Source: Halomonas sp. LR3S48 (GTDB lineage: Bacteria > Pseudomonadota > Gammaproteobacteria > Pseudomonadales > Halomonadaceae). Taken from it: 64,000 bases of DNA. This document shows, piece by piece, positions 35,637 to 44,568 of the stretch (position 1 is the first letter of the stretch; each line of letters opens with the position of its first letter). The notes beneath the pieces are model-generated. The model made no database searches and was not told the origin of the DNA. It worked only from the letters and a program-made list of their open reading frames with translations. The stretch spans positions 1,798,001-1,862,000 of the forward strand of contig NZ_CP107009.1 in the NCBI RefSeq assembly GCF_025725665.1, written 5' to 3'. The position numbers were made by a program, and so were the translations under genes.

Positions 35637-37009
35637 AAGCGACACGTTTCGCCGCGAGTCTGCTGGCAACGCTCCTGCTGGGCATTGGCCTGGCTGAGGC
35701 ACAGGCCCAGTCGGACCCGCTCGAAAGCCTGCGTACCGAGCGCCAGGCCGCCGAAAGCCGCGACCGCGCGCGCCTGGCCGAGCTGATCGAGGATCGCGAT
35801 GCCCTGGAAGCTGCTCTAGAGGAGGCGCGCGCCGTCCACGCGGAGACCGAAGCGCGCCATGAAGAACTGCAGGAGCAGGCACGCGAGCTGGCCGAGCGAG
35901 GCGAAGCGCTCGATGCGCGGCAGAATGAACAGGGCGACGATCTCGAAGCGATCCTGGCGTCGCTGAAACGGCACAGCGGCGAGCTGCGCGACAGCCTGGC
36001 CGATAGCTGGCTGGTCGTGGGCGGCGCCGAGTTGCCGCCGCGCCTCGACGACGCCGAAGTGCTCGAACTCGAACGGCTCGAGGCGTTTGCCGATAGCCTG
36101 ATCGCGCTGACCGTCGATACCGGTCGTGTGGTCCGCCTCCAGACTCCGGTAGCGGATGCCAGTGGCGAAATCGCGCCTCGCGAGGTCGTGCGGCTGGGCG
36201 ACTTCGCCGCCTTCACCGATAGTCACCTGCTGCGGCGTGACGCCGGTGGTGATGCCCTGTCGGTGGTCGAGCGCACGCCGCCCGAAGTGGCTGGCAGCCT
36301 GGCGGCATTCCATGCCGGTGAGTCGCGCGAACTTTCGCTGGACCCGACCCGGGGCGAGGTGATGTCGGCCCTGGCGCAGCGCCCCAGCCTGATCGAACGC
36401 TTCCATCAGGGTGGGGCCGTGGGCTACGTCGTGGTTGGGCTCGGTGCCATCGGTCTGCTGGTGGCGCTGCTGCAATATGCCTACCTGCTGAAAGTGAGCC
36501 TGGCCATGCGCCGACAACTGCGCGATCTCGGCACATTGCGTGAAGACAACCCGCTCGGCCGCGTGCTGCTGCGCTTTCGAGCACTGCAGGATGACCCCGT
36601 GCCGGAAGCGCTGGAAGCTCGCCTCGACGAGGCGGTGCTGGCCGAGCTGCCGCGCCTCGAACGCGGCCAGCCGATCGTCAAGCTGCTGGCTGCCGTGGCG
36701 CCGCTGCTGGGGCTGTTGGGTACCGTGACGGGGATGATCGTGACCTTCCAGGCCATCACCGTCTTCGGTACCGGCGACCCGCAGCTGATGGCGGGCGGTA
36801 TCAGTCAGGCGCTGGTGACCACCGTGCTGGGGCTGATCACTGCCGTGCCGCTGCTGTTCGCCCATACCGCACTGACGGGCCGCAGCCGGCACCTGGCGGG
36901 CCTGATGGAAGGGCAGGCGAGCGCAGCACTGGCCGAGCAGCTCGAGCGGCGTCCGCATGGGCCCGACAGCGTTACCGGGAGCGCGCGCCGTGATCCCGCT
37001 CTGGCTTGA
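35633..37009 (+). CDS. TtpC-like MotA/TolQ/ExbB-family protein with periplasmic coiled-coil extension
   Basis: The 458-aa protein has a signal peptide (MKATRFAASLLATLLLGIGL) and an N-terminal coiled coil at about 30-115. A TolQ/ExbB channel domain follows, with a helix at YVVVGLGAIGLLVALLQYAY and the conserved segment AAVAPLLGLLGTVTGMIVTF and GGISQALVTTVLGLITAVPLL. The length and layout match TtpC of Vibrio TonB2 systems, which works with a separate ExbB2. It overlaps the ExbB gene by 20 nt. Confidence 0.88.
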   Translation: MKATRFAASLLATLLLGIGLAEAQAQSDPLESLRTERQAAESRDRARLAELIEDRDALEAALEEARAVHAETEARHEELQEQARELAERGEALDARQNEQGDDLEAILASLKRHSGELRDSLADSWLVVGGAELPPRLDDAEVLELERLEAFADSLIALTVDTGRVVRLQTPVADASGEIAPREVVRLGDFAAFTDSHLLRRDAGGDALSVVERTPPEVAGSLAAFHAGESRELSLDPTRGEVMSALAQRPSLIERFHQGGAVGYVVVGLGAIGLLVALLQYAYLLKVSLAMRRQLRDLGTLREDNPLGRVLLRFRALQDDPVPEALEARLDEAVLAELPRLERGQPIVKLLAAVAPLLGLLGTVTGMIVTFQAITVFGTGDPQLMAGGISQALVTTVLGLITAVPLLFAHTALTGRSRHLAGLMEGQASAALAEQLERRPHGPDSVTGSARRDPALA

Positions 37010-37526
37010 ACCGCTCGAGCGCCTGATCGAGGCGGGCGGCTCGGTTCTGGTAGTGATCGCCCTGGTGGCGATGCTGTTGTTCAGCCTGGCGCTGGAGCGA
37101 GTGTGGTACTTCCGTATCACCTATCGCCGGGCGAGGCGAGCCCTGATCGAACGCTGGGCGGCGCGCCAGGATCATCTGAGCTGGAGTGCACTCACGCTGC
37201 GCGAAAGCTGGGCGCGGGAGCTGATCGGACGACTGCGTCGTCCGCTGCCGTGGCTCAGGCTGCTGGTGGGGCTATGCCCGTTGCTGGGCCTGCTGGGTAC
37301 CGTGACCGGCATGATCGCCGTCTTCGACAGCCTGGCCATGACCGATACCAGCCAGGCCCGCGCCATGGCCGATGGCGTGGCACGGGCCACCTTGCCCACG
37401 CTGACCGGCATGGCGGTGGCAGTGGTGGGGCTGCTGTTCACCAGCCGGCTGGAGCACATCATTCGGCGCGAGGACCAGCGGTTGCACGACCGCCTGGCCC
37501 GCGCCGTGGAGGACAACGATGCGTAG
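36990..37526 (+). CDS. exbB: Biopolymer transport protein ExbB (TonB2 system)
   Basis: The 178-aa three-helix proton channel subunit starts at GTG 36990, with GGGAG 8 nt upstream and inside the end of the preceding gene. Conserved segments are GLCPLLGLLGTVTGMIAVFD and ADGVARATLPTLTGMAVAVVG. It energises TonB with the proton motive force together with ExbD. An in-frame ATG at 36957 would give an 11-residue extension without a ribosome site. It overlaps exbD by 8 nt. Confidence 0.92.
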   Translation: MIPLWLEPLERLIEAGGSVLVVIALVAMLLFSLALERVWYFRITYRRARRALIERWAARQDHLSWSALTLRESWARELIGRLRRPLPWLRLLVGLCPLLGLLGTVTGMIAVFDSLAMTDTSQARAMADGVARATLPTLTGMAVAVVGLLFTSRLEHIIRREDQRLHDRLARAVEDNDA

Positions 37527-37926
37527 ACGCCGCCTTGGCGCCGACGACGGCGAAGCCAGCGAAGTCAATCTGACACCGATGCTGGATGTCGTCTTCATCA
37601 TGCTGATTTTCTTCATCGTCACCACCAGCTTCATCAAGGAGAGCGGAGTGGAGATCGAGCGCCCCGAGTCGAGCGCTGCCTCGCCGCGGCCCGATGCCCA
37701 GGTGATGGTCGCCATCACGCCCGAAGGGGCGGTCTGGGTCGACGGTCGCGCGGTGGACCTGCACCGCGTCGGCAATGAGGTGGCTGGGCTGGTGAGCGAT
37801 GACGGCTCGGTAGTGATCCAGGCCGATCGCGAATCCACCACCGGCCTGCTGATCGAAGTGATGGATCGCATCCGCGAGGCTGGTGTGGAGCAGGTGGCGG
37901 TCGCCGCCAGCCGGAGCCGGCCGTGA
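37519..37926 (+). CDS. exbD: Biopolymer transport protein ExbD (TonB2 system)
   Basis: The 135-aa protein has a short cytoplasmic tail, then VNLTPMLDVVFIMLIFFIVT, which carries the essential membrane aspartate, and a periplasmic domain ending VEQVAVAASRSRP. It overlaps exbB by 8 nt and tonB by 4 nt (GTGA). Confidence 0.94.
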   Translation: MRRRRLGADDGEASEVNLTPMLDVVFIMLIFFIVTTSFIKESGVEIERPESSAASPRPDAQVMVAITPEGAVWVDGRAVDLHRVGNEVAGLVSDDGSVVIQADRESTTGLLIEVMDRIREAGVEQVAVAASRSRP

Positions 37927-38666
37927 CGCGCATTCCGTTTTCCTCGCTGGGTGGTGTGGCTCTGGCACTGCTGCTGTTCTGGCTGCTGGGTCTGCTGGTG
38001 ACACCGCCGGAGGAGGAGTTCGACGTGCAGGACGTCAGCATGACGATGAGCATGGTCGAGGCGCCCGAGCCGGTGGAGGAGGAAGTGGTCGAGCCCAGCG
38101 CCGAGACACCGCCACCACAGGTTGAAGCGGCGCCTCCGCCACGGCCGGAGCCGCTGCCACCGCTGGAAAGCAGTATCGCCATGCCCGAGCCGGAGCTGCC
38201 GCCTGAGCCGGTGGAAACGCCTGAGCTCGATACCAGCTTGCCCGAGTTGAGTGAAGCGCAGCCCGAGCCGCCACCCGAGCCGGCTCCTCAGCCACAGCCT
38301 GAACCCGAACCGACACCCGAGCCAAGCCCGTCACCGTCGGCGCCGAGCGCCGCGCCGGAGCCCGCAGCCGAACAGGCGGCTCCCGCCGAGCAGGGGCCGG
38401 TGGATGTCGGACAGATCGCCCCGACCAGCCGCGTGCCGCCGGAGTACCCTTCCCGTGCGCAGCGTCGCGGTCTTGAAGGACACGTGGAACTGCAGTTCCT
38501 GATTCGTCCCGACGGCAGCGTCGATCGCTCGTCGATCCGCGTGGTCGAATCGCAGCCGCGCAACGTCTTCGACTCGGCCGCCGAACAGGCCGTGGCGCGC
38601 TGGCAGTTCGAGCCGGCACAAGGCGTACGTCGTGCGCGGCAGCGTCTCGAGTTCCAACTGAGGTGA
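37923..38666 (+). CDS. tonB: TonB energy-transducing protein (TonB2 type)
   Basis: The 247-aa protein starts at GTG 37923, overlapping the exbD stop. One N-terminal membrane helix (GGVALALLLFWLLGLLV) is followed by a long Pro/Glu-rich spacer at about 45-160. The C-terminal domain, with RVPPEYPSRAQRRGLEGHVE, DRSSIRVVESQP and AVARWQFEPA, contacts receptor TonB boxes. It should serve the four receptors encoded just upstream. Confidence 0.93.
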   Translation: MTRIPFSSLGGVALALLLFWLLGLLVTPPEEEFDVQDVSMTMSMVEAPEPVEEEVVEPSAETPPPQVEAAPPPRPEPLPPLESSIAMPEPELPPEPVETPELDTSLPELSEAQPEPPPEPAPQPQPEPEPTPEPSPSPSAPSAAPEPAAEQAAPAEQGPVDVGQIAPTSRVPPEYPSRAQRRGLEGHVELQFLIRPDGSVDRSSIRVVESQPRNVFDSAAEQAVARWQFEPAQGVRRARQRLEFQLR

Positions 38667-38670
38667 TTGC

Positions 38671-39747
38671 ATGAAGTCTCGTGCCGTGATCTCCATGGCC
38701 TGTATGGGATGGCTGCTGGTCACTCCGGTGCTGGCCGACACACCGGCGCTGTCCGGCGACATCATCGCCGATCTCGAGCGCCTCCAGCGCGAGCTGCAGC
38801 AGGGTGAACACGACAGCGTGAGCGAACGATCCCGCGAACAGGCGCGTCGCTTCGAAGGCGGCAATGCCGCCGATCGCTGGGCCAGCGCGCTCTATCGGCA
38901 GTTGGCCGCCGGCGCCGAGACCGGGGCGGGGCGTCACGAAGCGGCTGCCGACCAATTGCGCCAGGCCCGCAGGACCCAGGAGGCGCCGCAATCCCAGCGT
39001 GACCGCTGGCTACGCGAGGAGGCACGCTTGCGCCTGGCGGCGGGGCAGGTCGAGGCGGCGGTAGACCTGCTGGAAGAGTGGCATTCAAGACACTCAGGAA
39101 GCGTGGACGATCGCTGGCGCCTGGCCCGTGCCCTGGCCGAGCTGGAGCGCTGGGACGAAGCCGCGAGCTGGGTCGAGCGTGCCCTGGTCGACGACCCCGA
39201 CCCGGGCGAACGTCGGCAGGAGCTGGCGGCCGTCGTATTCCAACGCGCCGGACGCGGCGAGGAGGCCTTGGCGAACCTGGAAGCCTTGCTGAACGCACAG
39301 GCCGAGCCCGAGGCGTGGCGGCGTGCCGCGGCGCTGGCTCATGGCCTCGGCGACGCGCAGCGGGCCGCGGCGATATGGGAAGCCGGCTGGCGGTTGGGCG
39401 TGCTGGTGGGTGAGGAGGATCTGCGCCAGCGGATCGAGCTGCACCTGGCTGCCGGTACTCCGGCAAGGGCGGCGGAATACATGGAGGCGGCGCTGGCCGG
39501 CGAGACGCTGCCCGACACCCTGGCCAACCGCCGCCTGCTGGCCCGTGCCTGGGAAGAGGCCCGCGACCGTGAGCGGGCGCTAGACGCCTGGCGCACGGTC
39601 GCGGAACGAAGCGATAGCGGCGAGGACTGGCAGCGCCTGGGCTTGCTGGCGCACGCCTGGGGGCGGCTCGAGCTGGCCCGTGAGGCCATGCAGCAGGCTC
39701 AGGCGCTGGGTAGTGAAGTGGACGAGCGCTGGCTCTCGACCCGATAG
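38671..39747 (+). CDS. TPR-repeat periplasmic protein of the TonB2 operon
   Basis: The 358-aa protein has a signal peptide ending near TPVLAD and many helical repeat segments such as RLAAGQVEAAVDLLEEW, RALAELERWDEAASWVERAL and LAHAWGRLELAREAMQQA. TPR proteins close similar TonB2 operons in Vibrio and Shewanella relatives. It starts 4 nt after tonB. It may be a scaffold for the TonB2/TtpC complex; this is inferred from position. Confidence 0.85.
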   Translation: MKSRAVISMACMGWLLVTPVLADTPALSGDIIADLERLQRELQQGEHDSVSERSREQARRFEGGNAADRWASALYRQLAAGAETGAGRHEAAADQLRQARRTQEAPQSQRDRWLREEARLRLAAGQVEAAVDLLEEWHSRHSGSVDDRWRLARALAELERWDEAASWVERALVDDPDPGERRQELAAVVFQRAGRGEEALANLEALLNAQAEPEAWRRAAALAHGLGDAQRAAAIWEAGWRLGVLVGEEDLRQRIELHLAAGTPARAAEYMEAALAGETLPDTLANRRLLARAWEEARDRERALDAWRTVAERSDSGEDWQRLGLLAHAWGRLELAREAMQQAQALGSEVDERWLSTR

Positions 39748-39780
39748 GGCGAGCTTCCCTCGACTCGAGGCGCCAAGGCT

Positions 39781-40614
39781 TCAGACCTCGAAATCAGTCC
39801 AAACCGGCGCATGGTCCGAAGGGCGCTCCATGCCGCGCAGGTCATAGTCGATGCCGGCGGCATGCACGCGCTCGGCCAAGGGGGCCGTTGCCAGGATGTA
39901 ATCGATGCGCAGGCCGCGCTTGGGCTCGCGCTCGAAACCGCGGGAGCGATAGTCGAACCAGCTGAAGCGGTCGTCCACTTCGGGGTGGCGCACCCGATAG
40001 CTGTCGCTGAGCCCCCACGACTTGAGCGTGCCCAGCCACTCCCGCTCGATGGGCTGGAAGCTGGTCTTGCCCTCACGCAGCCAGCGCTTGCGACTGGCCT
40101 CGCCGATGCCGATGTCGATGTCCTCGGGGGAGATGTTGAAATCCCCCATCACCACCAGCCGCTCGTCGGGGCGGTGCCGGTCGCGCAGCATCTGTATCAA
40201 CTGGGTGTAGAACTCGCGCTTGTTGGGAAACTTGGTAGGGTGAGCAATATTCTCGCCCTGGGGGAAGTAGCCGTTCCATACGGTCAATGCTTCGCCGTCG
40301 GTGGTGCGCAGCCGAGCGCCGATCAGCCGCCGCTGGGACTCATCGCCGTCGCCGGGCAGGCCGAAGAAGACCTCCTCCGGTCCATTCGGACAGAGCGCCT
40401 TGTGGCACAACAGGGCAACCCCGTAGTGGCCCTTCTGGCCATGAAAATGGACGTGATAGCCCATGGCCTCGACCGCCTCACAGGGAAACTCGTCGTCATG
40501 CACCTTGGTTTCCTGCAGGCCGATCACCAGCGGCTGGTGGGTGGCGATCAGCGCCTCGAGCTGGTGCAGTCGGGCGCGTAGTCCATTGATGTTGAACGAG
40601 ACCAGGCGTATCAC
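39781..40614 (-). CDS. xthA: Exodeoxyribonuclease III
   Basis: The 277-aa enzyme has [16 protein letters not shown], the catalytic GLQETKV glutamate, [15 protein letters not shown] and RIDYILAT, with [15 protein letters not shown] containing the catalytic Asp-His. It is the AP endonuclease and 3'-5' exonuclease of base-excision repair. It overlaps the small basic protein gene upstream by 4 nt. The DNA-repair enzyme is convergent with the TonB2 operon, 33 nt apart, with no obvious terminator between. Confidence 0.94.
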   Translation of the reverse strand: MIRLVSFNINGLRARLHQLEALIATHQPLVIGLQETKVHDDEFPCEAVEAMGYHVHFHGQKGHYGVALLCHKALCPNGPEEVFFGLPGDGDESQRRLIGARLRTTDGEALTVWNGYFPQGENIAHPTKFPNKREFYTQLIQMLRDRHRPDERLVVMGDFNISPEDIDIGIGEASRKRWLREGKTSFQPIEREWLGTLKSWGLSDSYRVRHPEVDDRFSWFDYRSRGFEREPKRGLRIDYILATAPLAERVHAAGIDYDLRGMERPSDHAPVWTDFEV

Positions 40615-40859
40615 TCGTCGCGCTCCTCGCTAGTCGTTGTGTTGGGTTCGGGATGAATGGTGATGCTCGCTCCCTGATCCTGGCGAGCCAGCTTGCGCGC
40701 TGCCTGCAGCTTGCGTTGCTGGCGCTTCTTCTGGGTGAAGCGGCGCGACGAGACCACCTGGTCGGGGTTCTCGTGGCGCCACTTCTTGTAGTCCTTGCGC
40801 TTGCCGGTGCGGATGGTCACCTTGTCGGCCAGCGAGCGGGTCTTCTTGCGGCGTGTCAT
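40611..40859 (-). CDS. Small highly basic protein (82 aa) upstream of xthA
   Basis: The product starts [15 protein letters not shown] at ATG 40859, with GGAG at acceptable spacing; the two upstream in-frame ATGs lack one. Lys/Arg make up a large fraction, with the segment [20 protein letters not shown], and the tail becomes acidic (TTTSEERDE). It is probably a nucleic-acid or ribosome-associated protein. No family is named with confidence. The 4-nt overlap with xthA implies cotranscription. Confidence 0.65.
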   Translation of the reverse strand: MTRRKKTRSLADKVTIRTGKRKDYKKWRHENPDQVVSSRRFTQKKRQQRKLQAARKLARQDQGASITIHPEPNTTTSEERDE

Positions 40860-40943
40860 CAGGCCTGGCTCCATGGTGTCGAGTAGCAGCAAAGCGTCAT
40901 TCTACCAGTCCAATGCAAGAGGCGCGCCCTCGACGCCATAGGC

Positions 40944-40952
40944 TGGTACAAT
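40944..40952 (+). promoter_or_regulatory. Possible extended -10 promoter for rhlB
   Basis: TGGTACAAT matches an extended -10 element (TGnTATAAT with one mismatch), 132 bp before the rhlB start. No good -35 is seen, as is usual for extended -10 promoters. Confidence 0.3.
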
Positions 40953-41084
40953 ATGCGGCTGTACGAAGTTCAAGAAACGCTGAACGAATCGGCGAGCGGG
41001 TTGAAGCGCAACGTAGCGATTCGGCCGCGCAGGCATTCGTGCAGTGTTTCCTTCATCCATTGCTACGGACGTGATACATAGCCT

Positions 41085-42359
41085 ATGAGCGAGTCGGAAC
41101 AGACCACAGCCCCGGCCGAGAACCGCAAGCCCAAGCGTCGTCGTCGCAAGCCGCGCCGCCGCCAGTCGAACTGGGATCTGCGCCAGTTTCAGGTGCCTGC
41201 CGTGGCGGGCAAGTGGCGCTTTCACGACTTCGATCTGCCCTTGCCGTTGATGCGCGCCATCCACGCCCTGGGCTTCGAGTACTGCACCCCGATCCAGGCC
41301 GAGGCGCTGGCCCACACGCTGCTGGGCGGTGACGTGGTCGGCAAGGCCCAGACCGGCACCGGCAAGACCGCGGCCTTCCTGATCTCGATAATGGCCTACT
41401 TCCTCGAGGAAGAGACGCCTGAAGGCCAGAAGCCGGGGGCGCCACGTGCCTTGATCGTAGCCCCGACCCGTGAACTGGCCCTGCAGATCGAGAAGGATGC
41501 CAAGGCGCTGGCTCGCTTCACCGAGCTCAACGTGGCCAGCGTCGTCGGCGGCATGGATTACCAGAAGCAGCGCGAGCATCTGGGCAAGAAGCTCGACATC
41601 CTGGTGGCCACGCCCGGGCGGCTGCTCGACTTCCACGAGAAGCGTGACGTCGACCTGACCCAGGTCGAGGTGCTGGTGCTCGACGAGGCCGACCGTATGC
41701 TCTCGATGGGCTTCATTCCCGACGTCAAGCGCATCATTCGCCACACGCCGAAGAAGGAGGAGCGCCAGACCTTCCTCTTCTCCGCCACCTTCTCTCATGA
41801 CATCCTCGATCTCGCCAGCCAGTGGACCCACCAGCCGGCTCACGTCGAGATCGAGGTCACGGTCGACAACAAGGCCAACATTGACCAGCGCGTCTACATG
41901 GTCAGTGACGATGACAAGGCGCGCCTGCTGGTCAATCTGTTGAAGCAAGAAAGCTTCGACAGGGTGATGGTGTTCGGCAATCGTCGCGACCTGGTGCGCA
42001 AGCTCGAGGGCCTGCTGAAGAAGGCCGGCATCAACGTTGCCATGCTCTCCGGCGACGTGCCGCAGAACCAGCGCATCAAGACCCTGGAGCTGTTCCGCGA
42101 AGGCGAGGTGCAGGTGCTGGTGGCCACCGACGTGGCTGGGCGCGGCATCCATATCGAGGACGTCAGCCACGTGATCAACTACACCCTGCCCGAGGACCCG
42201 GAGGACTACGTCCACCGCATCGGCCGTACCGGTCGTGCCGGGGCTGCGGGAGTGTCGATCAGCTTCGTCGGCGAGGAGGATGCCTTCTCGCTGCCGGAAA
42301 TCGAGCGCTACATCCAGGACAAGCTGCCCTGCGTGCATCCGCCCGAGGGGCTACTGTAA
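41085..42359 (+). CDS. rhlB: ATP-dependent RNA helicase RhlB (DEAD-box)
   Basis: The 424-aa helicase has a basic N-terminal tail ([16 protein letters not shown]), Q-motif WRFHDFDLP, motif I AQTGTGKT, Ia [36 protein letters not shown] and [13 protein letters not shown]. RhlB works in the RNA degradosome and RNA remodelling. The basic N-terminal extension is typical of RhlB from Pseudomonas and relatives. dinG follows directly on the same strand. Confidence 0.88.
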   Translation: MSESEQTTAPAENRKPKRRRRKPRRRQSNWDLRQFQVPAVAGKWRFHDFDLPLPLMRAIHALGFEYCTPIQAEALAHTLLGGDVVGKAQTGTGKTAAFLISIMAYFLEEETPEGQKPGAPRALIVAPTRELALQIEKDAKALARFTELNVASVVGGMDYQKQREHLGKKLDILVATPGRLLDFHEKRDVDLTQVEVLVLDEADRMLSMGFIPDVKRIIRHTPKKEERQTFLFSATFSHDILDLASQWTHQPAHVEIEVTVDNKANIDQRVYMVSDDDKARLLVNLLKQESFDRVMVFGNRRDLVRKLEGLLKKAGINVAMLSGDVPQNQRIKTLELFREGEVQVLVATDVAGRGIHIEDVSHVINYTLPEDPEDYVHRIGRTGRAGAAGVSISFVGEEDAFSLPEIERYIQDKLPCVHPPEGLL

Positions 42360-42364
42360 CGCCC

Positions 42365-44500
42365 ATGCTCGACGAGGCCCTCAAGGGCGAGATACAGGCC
42401 GCCTACCGCCGCGTGCTGGAGGCCCAGGGGCTGACGCCACGCTACGGCCAGAGACTGATGATCGCCGAGATCGCCCGTACGTTGGGTGCCATCGAGGCCG
42501 ATGATGCCGGCCGGCGGGTCTCCGACGAGCATGTCTGCGTACTCGAAGCGGGCACCGGCACCGGCAAGACCCTGGCCTACCTGCTGGCGGCGCTGCCCGT
42601 GGCCAAGGCCAAGGGCAAGCGCCTGGTGGTGGCCACGGCCACCATCGCCCTGCAGGAGCAGGTGCTGCTGCAGGACCTGCCGACCCTCAAGGCCCACAGC
42701 GGCTTGGACTTCGACTACGCCCTGGCCAAGGGGCGCGGTCGCTACCTGTGCCTGACGCGTTTGGAGCAAGCCCTCGATGGCGTCGAGGACAACCCCACCC
42801 TGTCGCTGTTCGAGCAGAGCCTGGCGCAGGGTGGCGGCGACCACTTCCAGGCGTTGGTGCAGGAGATGGCCGACGCCTACGGCAGCGGTCGCTGGGAAGG
42901 GGATCGCGAGAGCTGGCCCGATTCGATCGAGGACAGCGACTGGCGGCGCCTGACCATCGACCATCGCCAGTGCACCAACCGCCGCTGCGGCCACTTCGCC
43001 GCCTGCGCCTTCTTCCGTGCCCGCCGCGACCTCGAGAGCGCCGACATCATCGTCGCCAACCACGACCTGGTGCTGGCCGACCTGTCACTGGGTGGCGGTG
43101 TGGTGCTGCCGCCTCCCGGAGATTGCATCTACGTCTTCGACGAAGGCCACCATCTGCCGGACAAGGCACTGACCCATTTCGCTCATCGCATGGGCGTCAA
43201 CGGCGCGTTGCGCTGGCTCGGCAACCTCAAGAAGTCGCTGACCGAACTTCATCAGGCGCTGGCGATACAGCCGACCCTGGCCCGGCTACTGGCGGGCCTG
43301 CCGGAAACCATAGCCGCGCTGGAGCCGCGCCTGGGCGAGGCCTTCTCGCTGGGTCACCAGCTGGCCGGTCGGCTGCATGGGCTGGAGGAGGGCGAAGAGA
43401 GCCACCAGTATCGCTTTCCCATGGGGCAACTGCCCGGTGCCCTGCGCGAGCACGCCGGCACCCTGCTGGTGGGGTTCGCCGAACTCTCTCGTACGCTCGA
43501 GACCATGAGCGAGATCCTGCGCGAGAGCCTCGACCCCGACAAGCACACCGGACTCGAGCGCGAACAGGCCGAGGCCTGGCTGCCGTTGCTGGCGTTATTG
43601 CATGGCCGGGCGCTGGAGGCGCATGGCCTGTGGGAGGCCTATGCCGAGCCGGACGTGGAAGGCGAGCCGCCGCGAGCGCGCTGGCTGACGCTCGAGCGCT
43701 TCGGGGCCGACCCCGAGCTGACCTTTGCCGCGAGCCCCGTCTCGGCCGCGCCGACCCTGGCCCGGACCCTGTGGGGGAGCTGCTTCGGTGCCGTGGTGAC
43801 CTCGGCCACACTCACCGCCTTGGGTCGCTTCGAGCGCTTGCAGGAGCGAGCCGGGCTGGCCAATCGCTACCGCTACCAGCGTTTGCCGAGCCCCTTCGAC
43901 TACTCCCGCGCAGTGCTCAGCGTGCCGCGGCTGGCCGTCGACCCTGGTGATCGCGACGCTCACGAACGGGCCATCGTCGACTTCGTCACCGGGCTCGGCG
44001 AGAAGGAGGCGGTGCTGATGCTGTTTTCGGCACGGGCACAGTTGCGTGCAGTGGAGAAGGCGCTTCCTTCCAAGTGGCGCGAGCGGGTGCTGGCCCAGGA
44101 TCGACTGCCCAAGCGCGAACTGATCGAGCGCCACCGGGCGCGGGTGGATGCCGGCGAAGGCAGCGTGATTTTCGGCCTGGCGAGTTTTGCCGAGGGTATC
44201 GACCTGCCCGGCGACTACCTGACCCACGTGGTCATCACCCGGCTGCCGTTCGCCGTACCCGACGATCCCGTCGGCGCGACCCTTGCCGAGTGGATCGAGA
44301 GTCGCGGCGGCAACCCCTTCATGCGCATCAGCGTGCCCGACGCCTCGATCAAGCTGGTGCAGGCCTGCGGCCGATTGATCCGCAAGGAGGCCGACCAGGG
44401 GCGCATCACGCTGCTCGACCGCCGCGTGCTCACCAGGCGCTACGGCCAGGCGTTGCTCGACGCCTTGCCGCCGTTCACGCGAGAGATCGACGGTGCCTAG
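42365..44500 (+). CDS. dinG: ATP-dependent DNA helicase DinG
   Basis: The 711-aa XPD-like helicase has Walker A EAGTGTGKTLAYLLA near 60. Cysteines in GRGRYLCLTRLE and CTNRRCGHFAACAFF fit the four ligands of the [4Fe-4S] cluster. FDEGHHLPD is the DEAH box; GLASFAEGIDLPGD and KLVQACGRLIRKEAD are motifs V and VI. It unwinds 5'-3' and helps resolve R-loops and replication blocks. A bidirectional terminator follows. Confidence 0.93.
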   Translation: MLDEALKGEIQAAYRRVLEAQGLTPRYGQRLMIAEIARTLGAIEADDAGRRVSDEHVCVLEAGTGTGKTLAYLLAALPVAKAKGKRLVVATATIALQEQVLLQDLPTLKAHSGLDFDYALAKGRGRYLCLTRLEQALDGVEDNPTLSLFEQSLAQGGGDHFQALVQEMADAYGSGRWEGDRESWPDSIEDSDWRRLTIDHRQCTNRRCGHFAACAFFRARRDLESADIIVANHDLVLADLSLGGGVVLPPPGDCIYVFDEGHHLPDKALTHFAHRMGVNGALRWLGNLKKSLTELHQALAIQPTLARLLAGLPETIAALEPRLGEAFSLGHQLAGRLHGLEEGEESHQYRFPMGQLPGALREHAGTLLVGFAELSRTLETMSEILRESLDPDKHTGLEREQAEAWLPLLALLHGRALEAHGLWEAYAEPDVEGEPPRARWLTLERFGADPELTFAASPVSAAPTLARTLWGSCFGAVVTSATLTALGRFERLQERAGLANRYRYQRLPSPFDYSRAVLSVPRLAVDPGDRDAHERAIVDFVTGLGEKEAVLMLFSARAQLRAVEKALPSKWRERVLAQDRLPKRELIERHRARVDAGEGSVIFGLASFAEGIDLPGDYLTHVVITRLPFAVPDDPVGATLAEWIESRGGNPFMRISVPDASIKLVQACGRLIRKEADQGRITLLDRRVLTRRYGQALLDALPPFTREIDGA

Positions 44501-44524
44501 CCGCTAGCGCAGAGCGCCAAGCAA

Positions 44525-44550
44525 AAAGGCCCGCATCGATGCGGGCCTTT
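44525..44550. terminator. Bidirectional terminator between dinG and DAHP synthase
   Basis: AAAGGCCCGCAT-CG-ATGCGGGCCTTT is a perfect inverted repeat ending in T on both strands, between two convergent genes. Confidence 0.85.
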
Positions 44551-44568
44551 CACGAGAGCGTCCGAGTG

